Source: Artemisia argyi
Lineage: Eukaryota > Streptophyta > Magnoliopsida > Asterales > Asteraceae
Reading direction: 5' to 3'
Length of the DNA: 64,000 bases
Assembly: GCA_030686995.1 (NCBI GenBank)
Contig: CM060692.1
Location: forward strand, 11,885,465-11,949,464
Part shown: piece by piece, positions 28,254 through 39,319 of the stretch
Numbering within the stretch: position 1 is the first letter of the stretch
Layout of the letters: the number at the start of each line of letters is the position of its first letter
Program-made: the position numbers and the translations under genes
The notes under the pieces: generated by a model
Told to the model about the DNA's origin: nothing
Databases searched by the model: none
The model's input: only the letters and a program-made list of their open reading frames with translations

Positions 28254-28469
28254 TAATACTTTTGTTGTTGACTTCTTTAACTGTTTTCCTCACCTACGGT
28301 GGTTGTCAGGTTCGGTGGTGGTTGGAAGTTTTGACAAGAAGAGAGTGTGAGGATTGGTGGTGTAAATAAATGAGGGCTGTGGATTGTGTATGTGTAAATA
28401 AGTAAAAGAGTGTGTGTGTAAATAAATGAGGTGGGTATGTGATTAATGAGGATTAGGTGATAAGATTAT

Positions 28470-28708
28470 ATAAAATTAAATTAAATTACAAAAAGTTGCC
28501 CTATACTAGTTGCCCAAAAAGTACGAGTTGCCCTATACATTATACCTTACACATACATGTACTATAATGTAAAATAATAGGACACGTGTCACACCCTTGT
28601 TGAGTCGCTCAGTCGCCAAGTTGCCCTGATCCGCTAGATGAAAGTGATTTTAAAAAATCTATTCAAGGAAAGTGCTTTGGGCGGCTGATCTATTTTGGTA
28701 ATTATCCC
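28470..28708 (-). repeat. Right terminal inverted repeat of the Mutator-like element
   Basis: Reverse complement starts GGGATAATTACCAAAA and carries GGGCAACTTGG, GACACGTGTCC, GTATGTGTAAGGTAT and GGGCAACTTTTTG in the same order as the left TIR. It is followed by the 9-bp duplication TTTTGGTAA at 28709-28717. Confidence 0.75.
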
Positions 28709-28816
28709 TTTTGGTAATGTCTTCGGTTTCTTTATTACACTAAAATGGTCATAAATTTGTTTCAGAGAAAAAAAAAATTAATGTGACTGGTATCTTCAAT
28801 CATATTGTAGTCACCA

Positions 28817-29100
28817 CTAGTTATAATACTCGCGCACGCGCGGGTTTTTAATTTTTTTTTAATCATATATTTTTATTTATTAAAAAACAAATAATTTAAT
28901 CTTTGTTTTGTTTGATTTATGATGTTTAATTATAACTTTTTTATTATTAAAGATAATTAATTAAAAATTTTAATCTTATTATTAATTTCATCTTATCTAT
29001 ATTTTTAGTATTTATCTTCTACTTGTGTTATGGATAAATATAAAATGTTACGTAATAATAATTTTTTTTTTAAATTAAATTATTACTAAATAAAGTATGA
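28817..29100 (-). mobile_element. Helitron 3' end with hairpin
   Basis: Read on the minus strand the sequence ends ACCCGCGCGTGCGCGAGT (28828-28845, an 8-bp stem with one mismatch), then ATTATAACTAG, then T. A GC hairpin about 8-12 bases before CTAG|T is the standard Helitron terminus. It is homologous and inverted to 14370-14630. The upstream (5') end was not located; the AT-rich similarity extends to about 29100. Confidence 0.6.
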
Positions 29101-30293
29101 ATCTAATTTTTTGAAATGAAAAATTATGTTTTATTTTATTATATAAAAAATTACAAGATTTACAGGTAGCCTTACATTACATTATAAAAGAGTCGTTGTC
29201 TAAACACACTACTTCTAATCTAAGATCTTCTAGCATATTCAAATATAACGGTAGAAACTACAAAAATAATATGACATGGTATTTATTTAACTTTTATTTT
29301 TGTAACCATGTGATAAAAAAATTTATTGAATATATGGATGGAGCGTTCGGGTCGGTTTGAAGTCGTTATCGGGGCCCCACGAACATATAGTGGGAAAAGG
29401 TATAATTATATCGTAGCCGACGAAATCTCATGACGGTGGCCTTTTCTTCGCAATATTTTCCAATGATAATGCAGCATCACTTTCATAAAAAAAAGTTTAT
29501 TAATGTTTAGGCTAGAAGGTAAGGAGAGCGTAAATCACCTTACACCTCAACGCTATCTCAGCTTTATCTCTTTTTTCACTTTCTCTCGCACTCACTCATC
29601 TATTTGTGGTCAAGGTCACTTTACCTTTATATTTCATTAAAATACTCATTTTATACAAATAAATAAATAAAATATAAACGTCACAATAGCTGAGCCTGTC
29701 ACATTTTTTCTTCTCTCTCCTAGTTACTCGTGCGTAAATTGAGAATGTATGCAAGAGAAGTTGCGTGTGAGTATACAAACTAAGTGATCCACCCACACCT
29801 TTGCCTACTAGCCTTAGGTTACAAAATATAAGAAATAATAAAATAAAAAAATCATTAAATACAAGAAACTTTCATAAAATGTTCAAATATACACAGTTTA
29901 ATGTATTTTTACGTTAAAAATATTAACACGTGTTAGTTTTTCTTGTTTGGCAATACATCAAAATGTGTATATTGATATATTTTATAAAAGGTCGTTACAT
30001 TTAATAATACACTTTATAATTCGCATACCAAGACGAAACTTTGAAAAAAAGCATGTTATTATTTTGTTACCTAAACCCTTATTATTATTACATCATAGGA
30101 ATTTGTACAAAAATCCAAGTCAAATTTGTGGGGGTCAGATTTATGGGCTAAAAACCGTGACTTGCATGTATCGAGTGTCAGCCTCATATGATGTTCAGGT
30201 GTTAAAGAGGCTTTTAAGTGAAAATTAGGACTAAACGTGCATCATTGTCTAAAGATTAAAACCCTAATCGGGTTAGTGTTTTGCATAAAAAAA
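29101..30293. other. Intergenic region
   Basis: AT-rich DNA with short unrecognised frames and no repeats that I could pair. It may include the 5' part of the Helitron that ends at 28817. No gene is supported. Confidence 0.35.
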
Positions 30294-32290
30294 AATTTTT
30301 TTGAACGGCAAAGTTTATTAAACTAGCAAGAGGCTAATAAGGGAGTTACAAATAGGTAGCTAACAATGGATTTTGGATCCAGTTAGTCCATGAAATGTTC
30401 AGCTTTCTATATCTATCTGAGAACCAAATATAAGAAAGATCAACTATACTATCGAAAATGTCTTGCCGAATAGGACGCTTGAGACTAAAAATGGAGTCAC
30501 TGCGAAATTTCCAAATAGACCAAGCCGTGACACCCAAAATAGACCGTACAATATGCTTCGCGTGAGGATTGATTCAGAGATCTTCTACCCAATCGAAACT
30601 AGCAACAAACAAATTAATAAAAGGGATAGAGAGATCCAACCACATAATGACTTTATGCCAAATCTCAGAAGTTAGCGGGCAATTCCACAAAACATGATCT
30701 ATGAGCTCTGGACTTTGGTTACAAACAGGACATAGAAGGGAGTTTAATTCAATACCTTTCTTGCTTAGATTCCAGCGTGTGGGAAGGCGATCATGCAAAG
30801 CTCTCCAAATCATAATGTTGACCTTTTTCAGGATATAACGAATCCATCTAGTAGGGGAATGAACATCCGGCAAAATGATAGTATCAATATGAACACGGGT
30901 TTCTTTAACGGAAAAAGAATTGGTTCCTCCGATAATCCATTCCCAAACATCAGGAGTATCAGATATTCGAGAATTATACAAAAGGTCTGAAAGAGCTTGG
31001 AACTGAGAGTGCAAAGAACCCCCTGTAATCAACCTCGACCATGACCATGCCCATGAGCCATTGATCGATCGATCTTTAACAAAACATTCTGGATCAGTAT
31101 CAAGACGAAACAACCAAGGAAAACGAGAACTTAAAGAAGAATCACCAATCCAAATATCATGCCAGAATTTAATACTAACACCATTATTGAGTTTTTTTCT
31201 CAGATTGGAGTGAAGAATTATGCCTTTATCATGCATAGCCTTAATAGAATTAATAATTTTTGCCCACATAGAATTCTTTTGAAGGGTGCTGAAGGAAATT
31301 CCATCATTTGAAGGGCCATGAATCGAAGAAACGACTTTAACCCAAAGAGCATTATGATTATGGACATATCTCCATCTCCATTTTTGGATGAGAGAAATGT
31401 TTAAAGCTTGTAAACTTCCAATCCCAAGACCTCCATATTGCTTAGAGGCGAGAACATATTTCCATTCAATCTAATGCATCTTTCTTTCATCAACAGTAGA
31501 CCCCCAAAAGAATTTAGCCCTCATGACCTCGAGATTATTTGCAATGTTAACCGGCATAGGGAATAGAGATAGATAACATGTTCCCAAGGCTCCAAGAACC
31601 GAAGAAATTAGAGTAGTTCTACCTCCTATTGAAAGCATAGAAGCTTTCCATTTAGATAAGAGATTTTTGAACTTAGCTAAAATAGGATCCCAACCTTTAA
31701 GCCTGGACATGTTCATGCCTACCGGGAGACCCAAGTATACAAAAGGCAAAGATTGAGATTTGCAGCCTGTTAACATAGCTAAGTTCCTCACCTCATCAGA
31801 ATTAACTCCTACTCCGTAAAGATTAGATTTATGCAAATTCAACTTGAGACCCGATACCCGATACCCGGTGGAAGCATTGTAACAACTGGACCATACCTTG
31901 GATGTTAGAGTGAGACCACTTACCCAGAATAAGAACGTCATCTGCAAATAGTAAGTGGGAGATTTGGAGAGAACCGATTCTAACTCCACGGAAAAGACCC
32001 ACAGAAATGGCGTCTTTAATAGCCACATAAGCCCTTCCATCACCAAAATGAAAAGAAATGGAGAAAGAGGATCTCCTTGTCTTAACCCCCGATGAAGAGT
32101 GAATTCACGCGAGGGGCTTCCATTAACTAAAACTGAAGTTCTAGCAGAAAGAAGGCAACCTCGGATCCATGAAATCCAAAGCCGGCCGAACCCCATAAAT
32201 TGCATCAAATTTAATCCTATAAAATCAAACTTTAAATTGATCTCACGATAGAACATGCAATAATTGTGTTTGGCCAAGATCCAAATATAC
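30294..32290 (-). mobile_element. Decayed, 5'-truncated LINE (non-LTR retrotransposon)
   Basis: On the minus strand, 32292-31471 encodes the reverse transcriptase palm of a plant L1-type LINE (GLRQGDPLSPFLFILVMEGL, then the conserved KLNLHKSNLYGVGV and FVYLGLPVG, GGRTTLISSVLGALG). The catalytic FADD segment (SHLLFADDVLILG, about 31945) lies in a different frame from its flanks, so two compensating frameshifts disrupt the polymerase. Further on, 31269-30574 holds the RT zinc-binding region (WRALHDRLPTRWNLSKKG, CPVCNQSPELIDHVLWNCPL) and 30537-30346 the C-terminal helix. Endonuclease and ORF1 are missing. The 3' end is a short A-tail (T run at about 30294 on the plus strand). No target duplication was found. 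Not functional. Confidence 0.85.
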
Positions 32291-32611
32291 AAAGTTATAT
32301 TCTCAACTCGATTCTTGGTTGCAAGTTTTAAAAATCAGTCGGTTCCATAAGCGCATATGAAACCATCACCATGATACTAATGGTAACTTTGTTAAACTTA
32401 AAGATCATGATAGGTTTACATTTTTTATTAAAACAAACTTGAGAATAATTAACATGTTTTGATCAAACTGTTTTCTCGATTTTATTAAGTTCCATATAGG
32501 AAATGTTGTAATCGTATTAAACTATTGAAATATACTCACTCCAAAAAGTTGTCTTAAATCAAATGACACTGAACTAGGCGTTCTGGTGTAGGTGCCGCGG
32601 GTAGTGGCACC

Positions 32612-33343
32612 CAAGGGTGTCAAACTCGCGAGTTTACACGTAAAATCGTACGATTTTACGTGCACACCTGTCAAAATCGTGTAGGATCGTGGTAAGATCG
32701 CATCTGAAGTAGGATCGTAAGTAAAATCGTAAGATCAACACGCTATCTAAGCTCACTTTTTTTTTTAATCTTTTAAGTCCATACCACTTGCTTAGGCCAA
32801 AACAATAAACATGTGTTTTACTAATGTCTAATGAGTAAACCACTATTGTTTCATTTTCTAAATAGATTATGATTTATTCATAGTTTTCTACTTTTCAAAA
32901 TAGATTATAGTTAAAAAGTGTTCAATAGTTTAACTTACTTTACTTCACTGTGATTAAACTAATCAAATGGTATGTTTTGGAATGCCACTTATGAAACGTT
33001 TGTTTTCTTGAAATCATGTTGATGGCTCGTATGTTTTGAGACATTTAGGACCTATGTTATGTAATATTATTCCACTAAATCGTTAATGCAACGATTGAAA
33101 CTTGACTTTTTGTGTTTTACTATTACTTTGGTGTTTGAAATTTGAACTTTTTCATTTTCAAGAAGATATTATATGATTTTGTCTTTGACGTTGAGTAGAA
33201 ATGTAAAACAGTTTGACTCGTATATCATTTGTTTACAAAATATGACAAATTGGTAGGATCGTAGGATCGCAATCTGATCCTACGATCTCGATCTTGCAAA
33301 GACAAAAACGATCCTGCGCGGAATCGCGATCTTGCCATCCTTG
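32612..33343. mobile_element. Non-autonomous hAT-type element, 732 bp
   Basis: Left end CAAGGGTGTCAAACTCGCGA and reverse complement of the right end CAAGGATGGCAAGATCGCGA are inverted repeats. Exact 8-bp duplications GTGGCACC flank it (32604-32611 and 33344-33351), the hAT hallmark. Both subterminal regions are packed with GGATCGTA / TAAAATCGTA words in both orientations, as expected for hAT transposase binding sites. It has no transposase frame. Confidence 0.8.
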
Positions 33344-33351
33344 GTGGCACC

Positions 33352-34171
33352 ACCATCGCACGCAGTCGCCATTACGGCCATGCATGCACTACGCGTGAAG
33401 GAGAGGAAAGGGGGTTGGTTCGGTGTTGCAAACCACCAAACGAACCGCACCTTATATTTGTGTGTATGTGTGTGTTTTTGGGGGGCGGGGGGTTATATTA
33501 TGGGGTATTTTGTTCAAAGTGAGTTATGTGTTTAGTTAAGTAATCACCACTACGATTGTTAAATAATGGATTAAATAATGTGCGAAAAAGCCGATATAGA
33601 GTTGTGATAAAGATGATCATACTCTATTACACCCGAGTACCCAACCTTATTATACTCACTCCAACACAATCTTACATTATATCAATTTAAAGGATATTCA
33701 CATGTTTGGACTCAACTAAAACACATAGATCCAACTATGACAATTATTCCTCATTTTAATAGATTTTTAAGGACACAAATAAAAGAAATGCCATGTGGTC
33801 CCAATTATGAAACCAATAATCGTCCCTTGAGCTTGATATATTTTGTCTTTTATTTCTTTGACGTAGTCATTGGATAGTATATGTCTAAAACATAAGTTTC
33901 CAAATCAATTTTCAAACTTATTTTTAAACTTTTTTATTATAAGTTAACCAAACCTATGAATTCATGATGATAGGCCATATAAAAGGACGTATGTCGGTTC
34001 AATAATTGAAAACATTTCTGCCGTACTTCATGAATAAACAAATAGATAAAAACAAGTTGGATTTAGTTGTCTTAATCACAGAATAATTAAGGGTCACTTT
34101 TGCACTCCAAGACAATTAAGGGAAGCAACATTGATATGACTTGGGTGTGCATTTTTTTGTATTCTAGCTTA
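33352..34171. other. Intergenic region with a G-rich tract
   Basis: No gene. A run GGGGGGCGGGGGG at about 33478-33491 could form a G-quadruplex. The rest is ordinary AT-rich DNA up to the start of the duplicated unit at about 34172. Confidence 0.4.
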
Positions 34172-34464
34172 ATGTTTGCATGTGTTTATAAATCTTTGTT
34201 TAACTTTTTATCAAAAACAGTTAACTGAGTGATCATAAAGTTATGAAGTTATTATGAAAAGTCACTAATAATAACATAAATAGAAAAAACTTGCATGTGT
34301 TTATAAATCTTTGTTTAACTTTTATCAATATCAATTAATTGAGTGATCATAAATTTATGAAGTTATTATGAAAAGTCACTAATACTAACATAAATAGAAA
34401 AGACTTCAATCCAAAGCAAATTGAAATGTTATACTTTATTGGAATATAAGTAAAGTATTGAACA

Positions 34465-35106
34465 CCTCTTTTTCGAGTGTGCTTATTCGTCACAGGTGTG
34501 GTCGTACATGAGGGGTTTAGCCTTTATGGATAACATTCCTTCTCGTATGGAAGATATTGTTGCTGCTCTTATTCCGATATCTAGCAAGAGTTCGATTAAG
34601 AGTGTCATTGCTAGATTGGTTGTTGCGGCTTCATCTTATTTCATTTGGCAAGAGCGAAACAATCGCATTTTTAAGAAGTCGAGTCGTAAAGTGGAGCAAC
34701 TAAGAGATGTCATCATCAGCACCATAAGGCTCAGGTTGATGTCTCTTCGTTTCAAGAATTCTGCAAACGTTGCTCGTTGCTTGGATCACTGGCAGATACC
34801 AAAGTACATTCTTCCCTATGGCTTGTAGTTTTGTTCGTTTAGTATTCGAGTATCTTGGTCAGTTAGGGCTATTTGGGATGTGCTTGCATGGGGATGCTTG
34901 CATGAGAAGTTCTTTGTTATTATATTATGAGGATGGTATAACGTAATTGGTGTAAATGTTTGGCATGTCAAACATATAGTTGTTGCTAATACGCTTGTTT
35001 AGAGTGTTTAGGTTAATATGGTACCTCAACCATATTCATTTGTACTTAACGTTATTTTTTGGTGTTAATATATTTACCGGGGTAACACCCTTTACCCAAA
35101 AAAAAA
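34465..35106 (+). mobile_element. 5'-truncated LINE insertion with target duplication
   Basis: The plus strand encodes the terminal part of a LINE ORF2 (HLFFECAYSSQVWSYMRG, then a helical tail to KYILPYGL, stop at 34826-34828), followed by 3' UTR and an A-tail (about 35098-35106). It is flanked by AAGTAAAGTATTGAACA at 34448-34464 and again at about 35105-35121, a 16-17 bp duplication typical of target-primed reverse transcription. Unit 2 has the uninterrupted site AAGTAGAGTATTGAACAACT at about 42699-42718. Confidence 0.85.
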
Positions 35107-35299
35107 GTAAAGTATTGAACAATTAATCAAAAAACATAAAAGTAGTAAAGCAACTTTTGACAATTGGAAAAATTCAAAAATATACATGATCAAAAGAGAC
35201 GAATTCATTTTATATTTTTTAAATAATTAAATATGCCACGTATATTCGATGTGGCTCCATTCATTATGTTTTTATTTATTTGGATTGAAGTACAATATG

Positions 35300-35859
35300 T
35301 AGGGCTGTAAACGAACCGGAAAAACACGAACGGAGCTCTGTTCATGTTCGTTCATTTAATTTTAACCGGACAAATAAACGGACACGGACGCTTAAACGGA
35401 CAAATTTTCTTGTTCATGTTCGTTTATTAAGAAAATGAATTGTTCATGTTTGTTTATGTTCGTTCATTAAGACACTAAACGAACGCTAAACGAACATAAG
35501 CGATCGAACATAAATGAAAATAGGCAAACAAACATAAACTTTATTGAATTCTTCACAATATATTGTATTATAAGTGTTTTTTTTTTTAAACAAACCAATT
35601 TTTAATATATAAAATTAAAAAAATATGATATATGAACATAAATAGATAAACAAATATAAACGAACTTAACAAACGCTTAATCGGACGTTCACGAACATAA
35701 ATGAACGAACGAGCCTTTTGTTCATGTTCGTTCATTTAACTAAACGAACGTAAAATATTGTTCATGTTCGTTCATTTAATAAACGAACGAACATAAACGG
35801 ACTTTTTACCGAACAGTTCATGAAATGTTCACTGAACGTTCAATTCGTTTACAACCCTA
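35300..35859. mobile_element. hAT-type MITE, 560 bp, absent from the paralogous unit
   Basis: Ends TAGGGCTGTAAACGAA and TTCGTTTACAACCCTA are inverted repeats, with exact 8-bp duplications ACAATATG at 35292-35299 and 35860-35867. The interior is dense in GTTCATGTTCGTTCATTTAA and its complement. Unit 2 shows the empty site (GTACAACATGGCATTATG near 42896). Non-coding. Confidence 0.9.
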
Positions 35860-36310
35860 ACAATATGGCATTATGAACTAGCATCTATACTCATGGTACA
35901 TGATTACCCGATAATTAAACCCATATGTAAATATGTAATCAACATTCATTCTCATCACCATACCATCTACCAAATCGTAGTGGCGAGCACCAAACAAACA
36001 TACCACACTTAAATACAAATATATAACACAAATATATTGCATACCTCATTGTTCAGTCAAGTTTATGACCAACACCATCTAAAAAATTGATTGATTCGTG
36101 AAAGAGGGTTGACGTGTGAAAACTAAGGCTATCATGCTGGTCTCATAAGTTAAATCTTTAATTGCCTATTCTAAAATAATATTACTATATTCTTTTATAT
36201 TACGCTCACTCTACCCGCTTATAAATCCACTAAATATCATTTATCATCTTGTTTTTCCATTTCTCCACGCGTCATAATCATATAATTTGAAAGATTTCAA
36301 AACATTTAAG

Positions 36311-36593
36311 TAGGGCTGAGCAAACCACCCGAACGGACCGGACTGACCGAGACCGGACCGGACCGACCACATTCGGTCCGGTCCTCGGTCTCGGCTTTTG
36401 GGCTAATTCGGTCTCGGTCTTGGTCGGTCCGGACCACAAACCGACTATTTTGCCTTGTTGGACTGGACCGACCGAGCCCAGACCGGACGGACCGGACCGA
36501 CCACATTCGGTCCGGTCTCGGTCTCGGCTTTTGGGCTAATTCGGTCTCGGTATTGGTCGGTCCGGTCCGGTCCCGGACCGATGTTCAGCCCTA
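36311..36593. mobile_element. hAT-type MITE made of CGGTC/GACCG repeats, 283 bp
   Basis: Begins TAGGGCTGAGCAAACC and ends GATGTTCAGCCCTA, with flanking CATTTAAG (36303-36310) and CACTTAAG (36594-36601), 7 of 8 matching. The body is mostly CGGACCGGAC and GGTCTCGGTC words on both strands and can fold extensively. Open frames across it are artefacts. Present at the same site in unit 2 (43350-43593), so it inserted before the duplication. Confidence 0.8.
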
Positions 36594-37009
36594 CACTTAA
36601 GTTAAGAACAAATACTTATCATTTTCCATTTCATAATAATGAAGCAGATTTCATGAACTTAAACCTTGCATTAACATCTTCCATTCAACCAATCCATAAA
36701 CTGAAGCAGATTAGATGTACTACTTTTTCATGCTATTTAACTTTTCATAACTATCAGCCATGGTTCTTAAGGACTAACATACGCTAATTTAAGACCGCAA
36801 TTAGACAGCTTAACCAACCGCTCTAATCATGTTTGTTTCAACATAGGCATGATTTACATAATCAGTTGTGCATAAATACTGCCATTCTGCATACAAAATT
36901 ACAAACATAACATACACAAAAGGTGTACCTTTCAGGATTCAAATCATCATATTACCTAACCGGGTCCATGTCCGAGTTGGGGTAGTTAATGATCAGTTGG
37001 ATGTTTGGA

Positions 37010-39051
37010 TTAATGCCAATCGAGTCCACCCATTGTGGCAGACCCCACTCCCTCCCACACTTCACTGGAACCAACTGCTTCGTTGTCAATGCCTTCCATA
37101 TCGCTGTCCCACCATCCACTACCACCAGCATCTGTCACGGACACACAATTTATCCGCTGCTATTACATCTTGTAAAAAAGTAAAAGGATTTGGTACTTAC
37201 AGTGGTTATAAAGAGGAAGTGGTTTCTCTTTTCTGATAAAGGGTCTGTTATAATTTGTTTGCCTCGGCTTAGGATCATCTCCCAGAACAACCAAACGCTT
37301 TGGAGCAGGCGGTTTACCATAAAAACCTTGTGATCATTAGAAACACTCAAATGTTAATGAACTAGTTACTTACAGAGCATATGTATACATTGTATAATAT
37401 GACTTAGTAGCAAACAAACAGTAAAAGTGTAAATCGGCTACACCTTCAAATGTGTTTCTTCTTTTGGACGAATCCTGAGTTTGCGATTCTTCTGTCAATT
37501 GTGTGAGAATGCTACTTTGATTCTCATCTTCAAGATCTATAAAATTATCTTTTCCGTTCTCTTTACTGGGCTTAAACACGTCAAGTAAACCATTCAGCTC
37601 TGGTCCTTTAGAATTCTGCTTAGCACTCATACTTGTTCCCGGTGATAGAAATGGTCTGTCTTTACCCTGACAATAATTGCTAATGAGTTCATGAACACAG
37701 CACAGTGAAAGTAAAGGAAAATATAACAGCAGTTTTAACTGATCTTATTGGTAGGGCACTTAAATCATATCTCCTACAGAGGCCGACACTTTTTAACTTA
37801 AATTTCCAACAAGCCACTCATGTTTCTTCCATACCAATCTTCTCCTGACAATAGCTACTACTGAGTTCTTGATCCACTACAGAGAGACAAGGAAAAACAA
37901 AACTGCAAAAGATGATATATGGGTAGCACTATCCAAGCGCCTAAAAGAGCCAAAACGTTACTTACCTTATGTTTCAAACTAATCACTCATGTCCTCCATC
38001 ACAATGAAAGTAATTCTTCCGACACAACAATGTTAATCTCAAGGGGACGGTACCTCATGAACGCTTCACAGCCTTATTTTAATGTGCTACAGTCCTTGAT
38101 GTTAATTATCAGATATTGAACTTTAAAAGCTGATTCAAGTAAAACATATCAATGTTTGTGACTAAATTGCGTGTCTGTAATTCATTAAACGTTCCTGTTA
38201 GTCTTAAGAACGGCATGAACCTATCTCTAGAATCATGGTTAACTGGGAAGCGAATATGAACTCATTAATGACAGCTAAAATACTGTAATATAAGAACAAA
38301 AATGATACACTATTTCTTAGAACTCTTAAAGAGGCAATGCTTATGGGACTCCATTTACAAACCGGTTGTTGCACTTTCAAGTGATAATCTGACCAGCATG
38401 GAAATAGTGTATCCAAAATGATAGCCCCATGACAGCTTACGGGTGTTTGAGATCACGTAGACAAGACATTTTTGAATTGCTTAAATTTCTATTAACTTAT
38501 ATGTTTATTTGGGTAAAGTACACTCTTTATAATAAGAACATTGGTAGGTGCTTATCGTAAAGTGCATATACTAATATTTTGCATAAGCCCATAAGCAATC
38601 ATCTGAACACATAAAATCCCTAAAACTGAATTCCAAACACCCCCTTTGTGATTCTTTCTAAATAAATCCCAATCGAGTTAGTCCCTTTGTGACTCCTACT
38701 TGCTATTAACTACATACGTATAGCACAAACACAGCAATATGATACAATCACAATAACCAAACAACCTTAACTAATAAAAAACAACCTTAATTAATTTAGA
38801 TGCATCACAAGTTTTCTGCAGCTTCCTGTCAAGGAAATCGGACAACGATATATTCGACCGCTTCTTACTTCTGTTCTCCACTTTTTCCCTACAAATCACA
38901 ATATCCAAACATCACACAATTGCTCAAAATAAAACAAACTTTAAAAATCCAATGCTTACTTATCATTATCAGTGGATGTTCGTTGGATAAATGTTGACGG
39001 AATCAATCGTTGTCCGCGAACCCTTATTTTTGACTGATTTGTTGAACTCAT
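37010..39051 (-). CDS. Unknown plant protein, copy 1 (5 exons, 221 aa)
   Basis: Exons on the minus strand: 38960-39051, 38786-38888, 37444-37666, 37201-37326, 37010-37131; total 666 nt with canonical splice sites and no internal stop. The protein starts MSSTNQSKIRVRGQRLIPST. It has a basic segment then SLSDFLDRKLQKT, a Ser/Asp-rich middle (ENGKDNFIDLEDENQSS), GKPPAPKRLVVLGDDPKP, and an acidic Trp-rich end (GGSGWWDSDMEGID, VWEGVGSATMGGLDWH). No signal peptide or membrane segment; the basic patches suggest a nuclear protein. I do not recognise a named family. Intron 2 is 1.1 kb. A near-identical intact paralogue lies at 44006-46858 and a broken one at 41823-42394. Confidence 0.8.
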
Positions 39052-39319
39052 TTTTAGTTCTATTCTTTTTTGTTTTTGGAATAGATTTTTGTTGATTTGG
39101 AGTTGAATTTGTTAAAGAGTGTTTTTGGCGGTAAAGTTTTGAATTTTGAGTGATTTCATTGATTTCCTCAACTGGGAATTTGGGATACGGACTTTTTATT
39201 TGGGCTTATAAGACTGTGCTTCTTATTAGTTCATTCTTGTGTTGGGCCTATTGGACTAGCCTGTTATTGAAGTTTCATAAACATATAAATGTATGTAAAC
39301 ACTCTAAGAGTCTAAGCAG

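Larger units (their letters stand above)
16430..28708. mobile_element. 12.3-kb Mutator-like element carrying a cluster of small genes
   Basis: Both ends begin GGGATAATTACCAAAA (right end as reverse complement). The inverted similarity continues for about 250 bp with gaps, including GGATCA, GGGCAACT, GACACGTGTCC, GTATGTGTAAGGTAT and GGGCAACTTTTT. The element is bounded by an exact 9-bp target duplication, which together with the long TIRs defines a Mutator-like element. At 12,279 bp it is far longer than a typical Pack-MULE. I find no frame resembling a MURA transposase (no MULE domain or SWIM zinc finger), so it is probably mobilised in trans. Instead it holds about eight small genes in alternating orientation, at 17362, 18108, 19584, 20718, 22367, 23167, 24097 and 25427, several of them related. 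It also contains homologous spacer repeats and a nested Stowaway element. Confidence 0.85.
34172..39212. repeat. Segmental duplication, unit 1
   Basis: Paralogous over its length to 42403-47013, interrupted by a LINE insertion (34465-35106) and a MITE (35300-35859) that unit 2 lacks. It includes a short tandem repeat at 34172-34410 (GCATGTGTTTATAAATCTTTG twice, about 115 bp apart) and one gene copy (37010-39051). Confidence 0.85.

Noticed and set aside
34172..34448. Possible LTR from paired ~115-bp repeats
   Set aside because: Short local tandem duplication with no TG..CA ends, primer-binding site or internal retroviral-type genes; no LTR retrotransposon or integrated virus was seen in the window.
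36306..36600. Open frames on both strands rich in Arg/Ser/Thr
   Set aside because: Produced by the CGGTC/GACCG word array of a MITE; the same occurs in the 43.35-kb copy.
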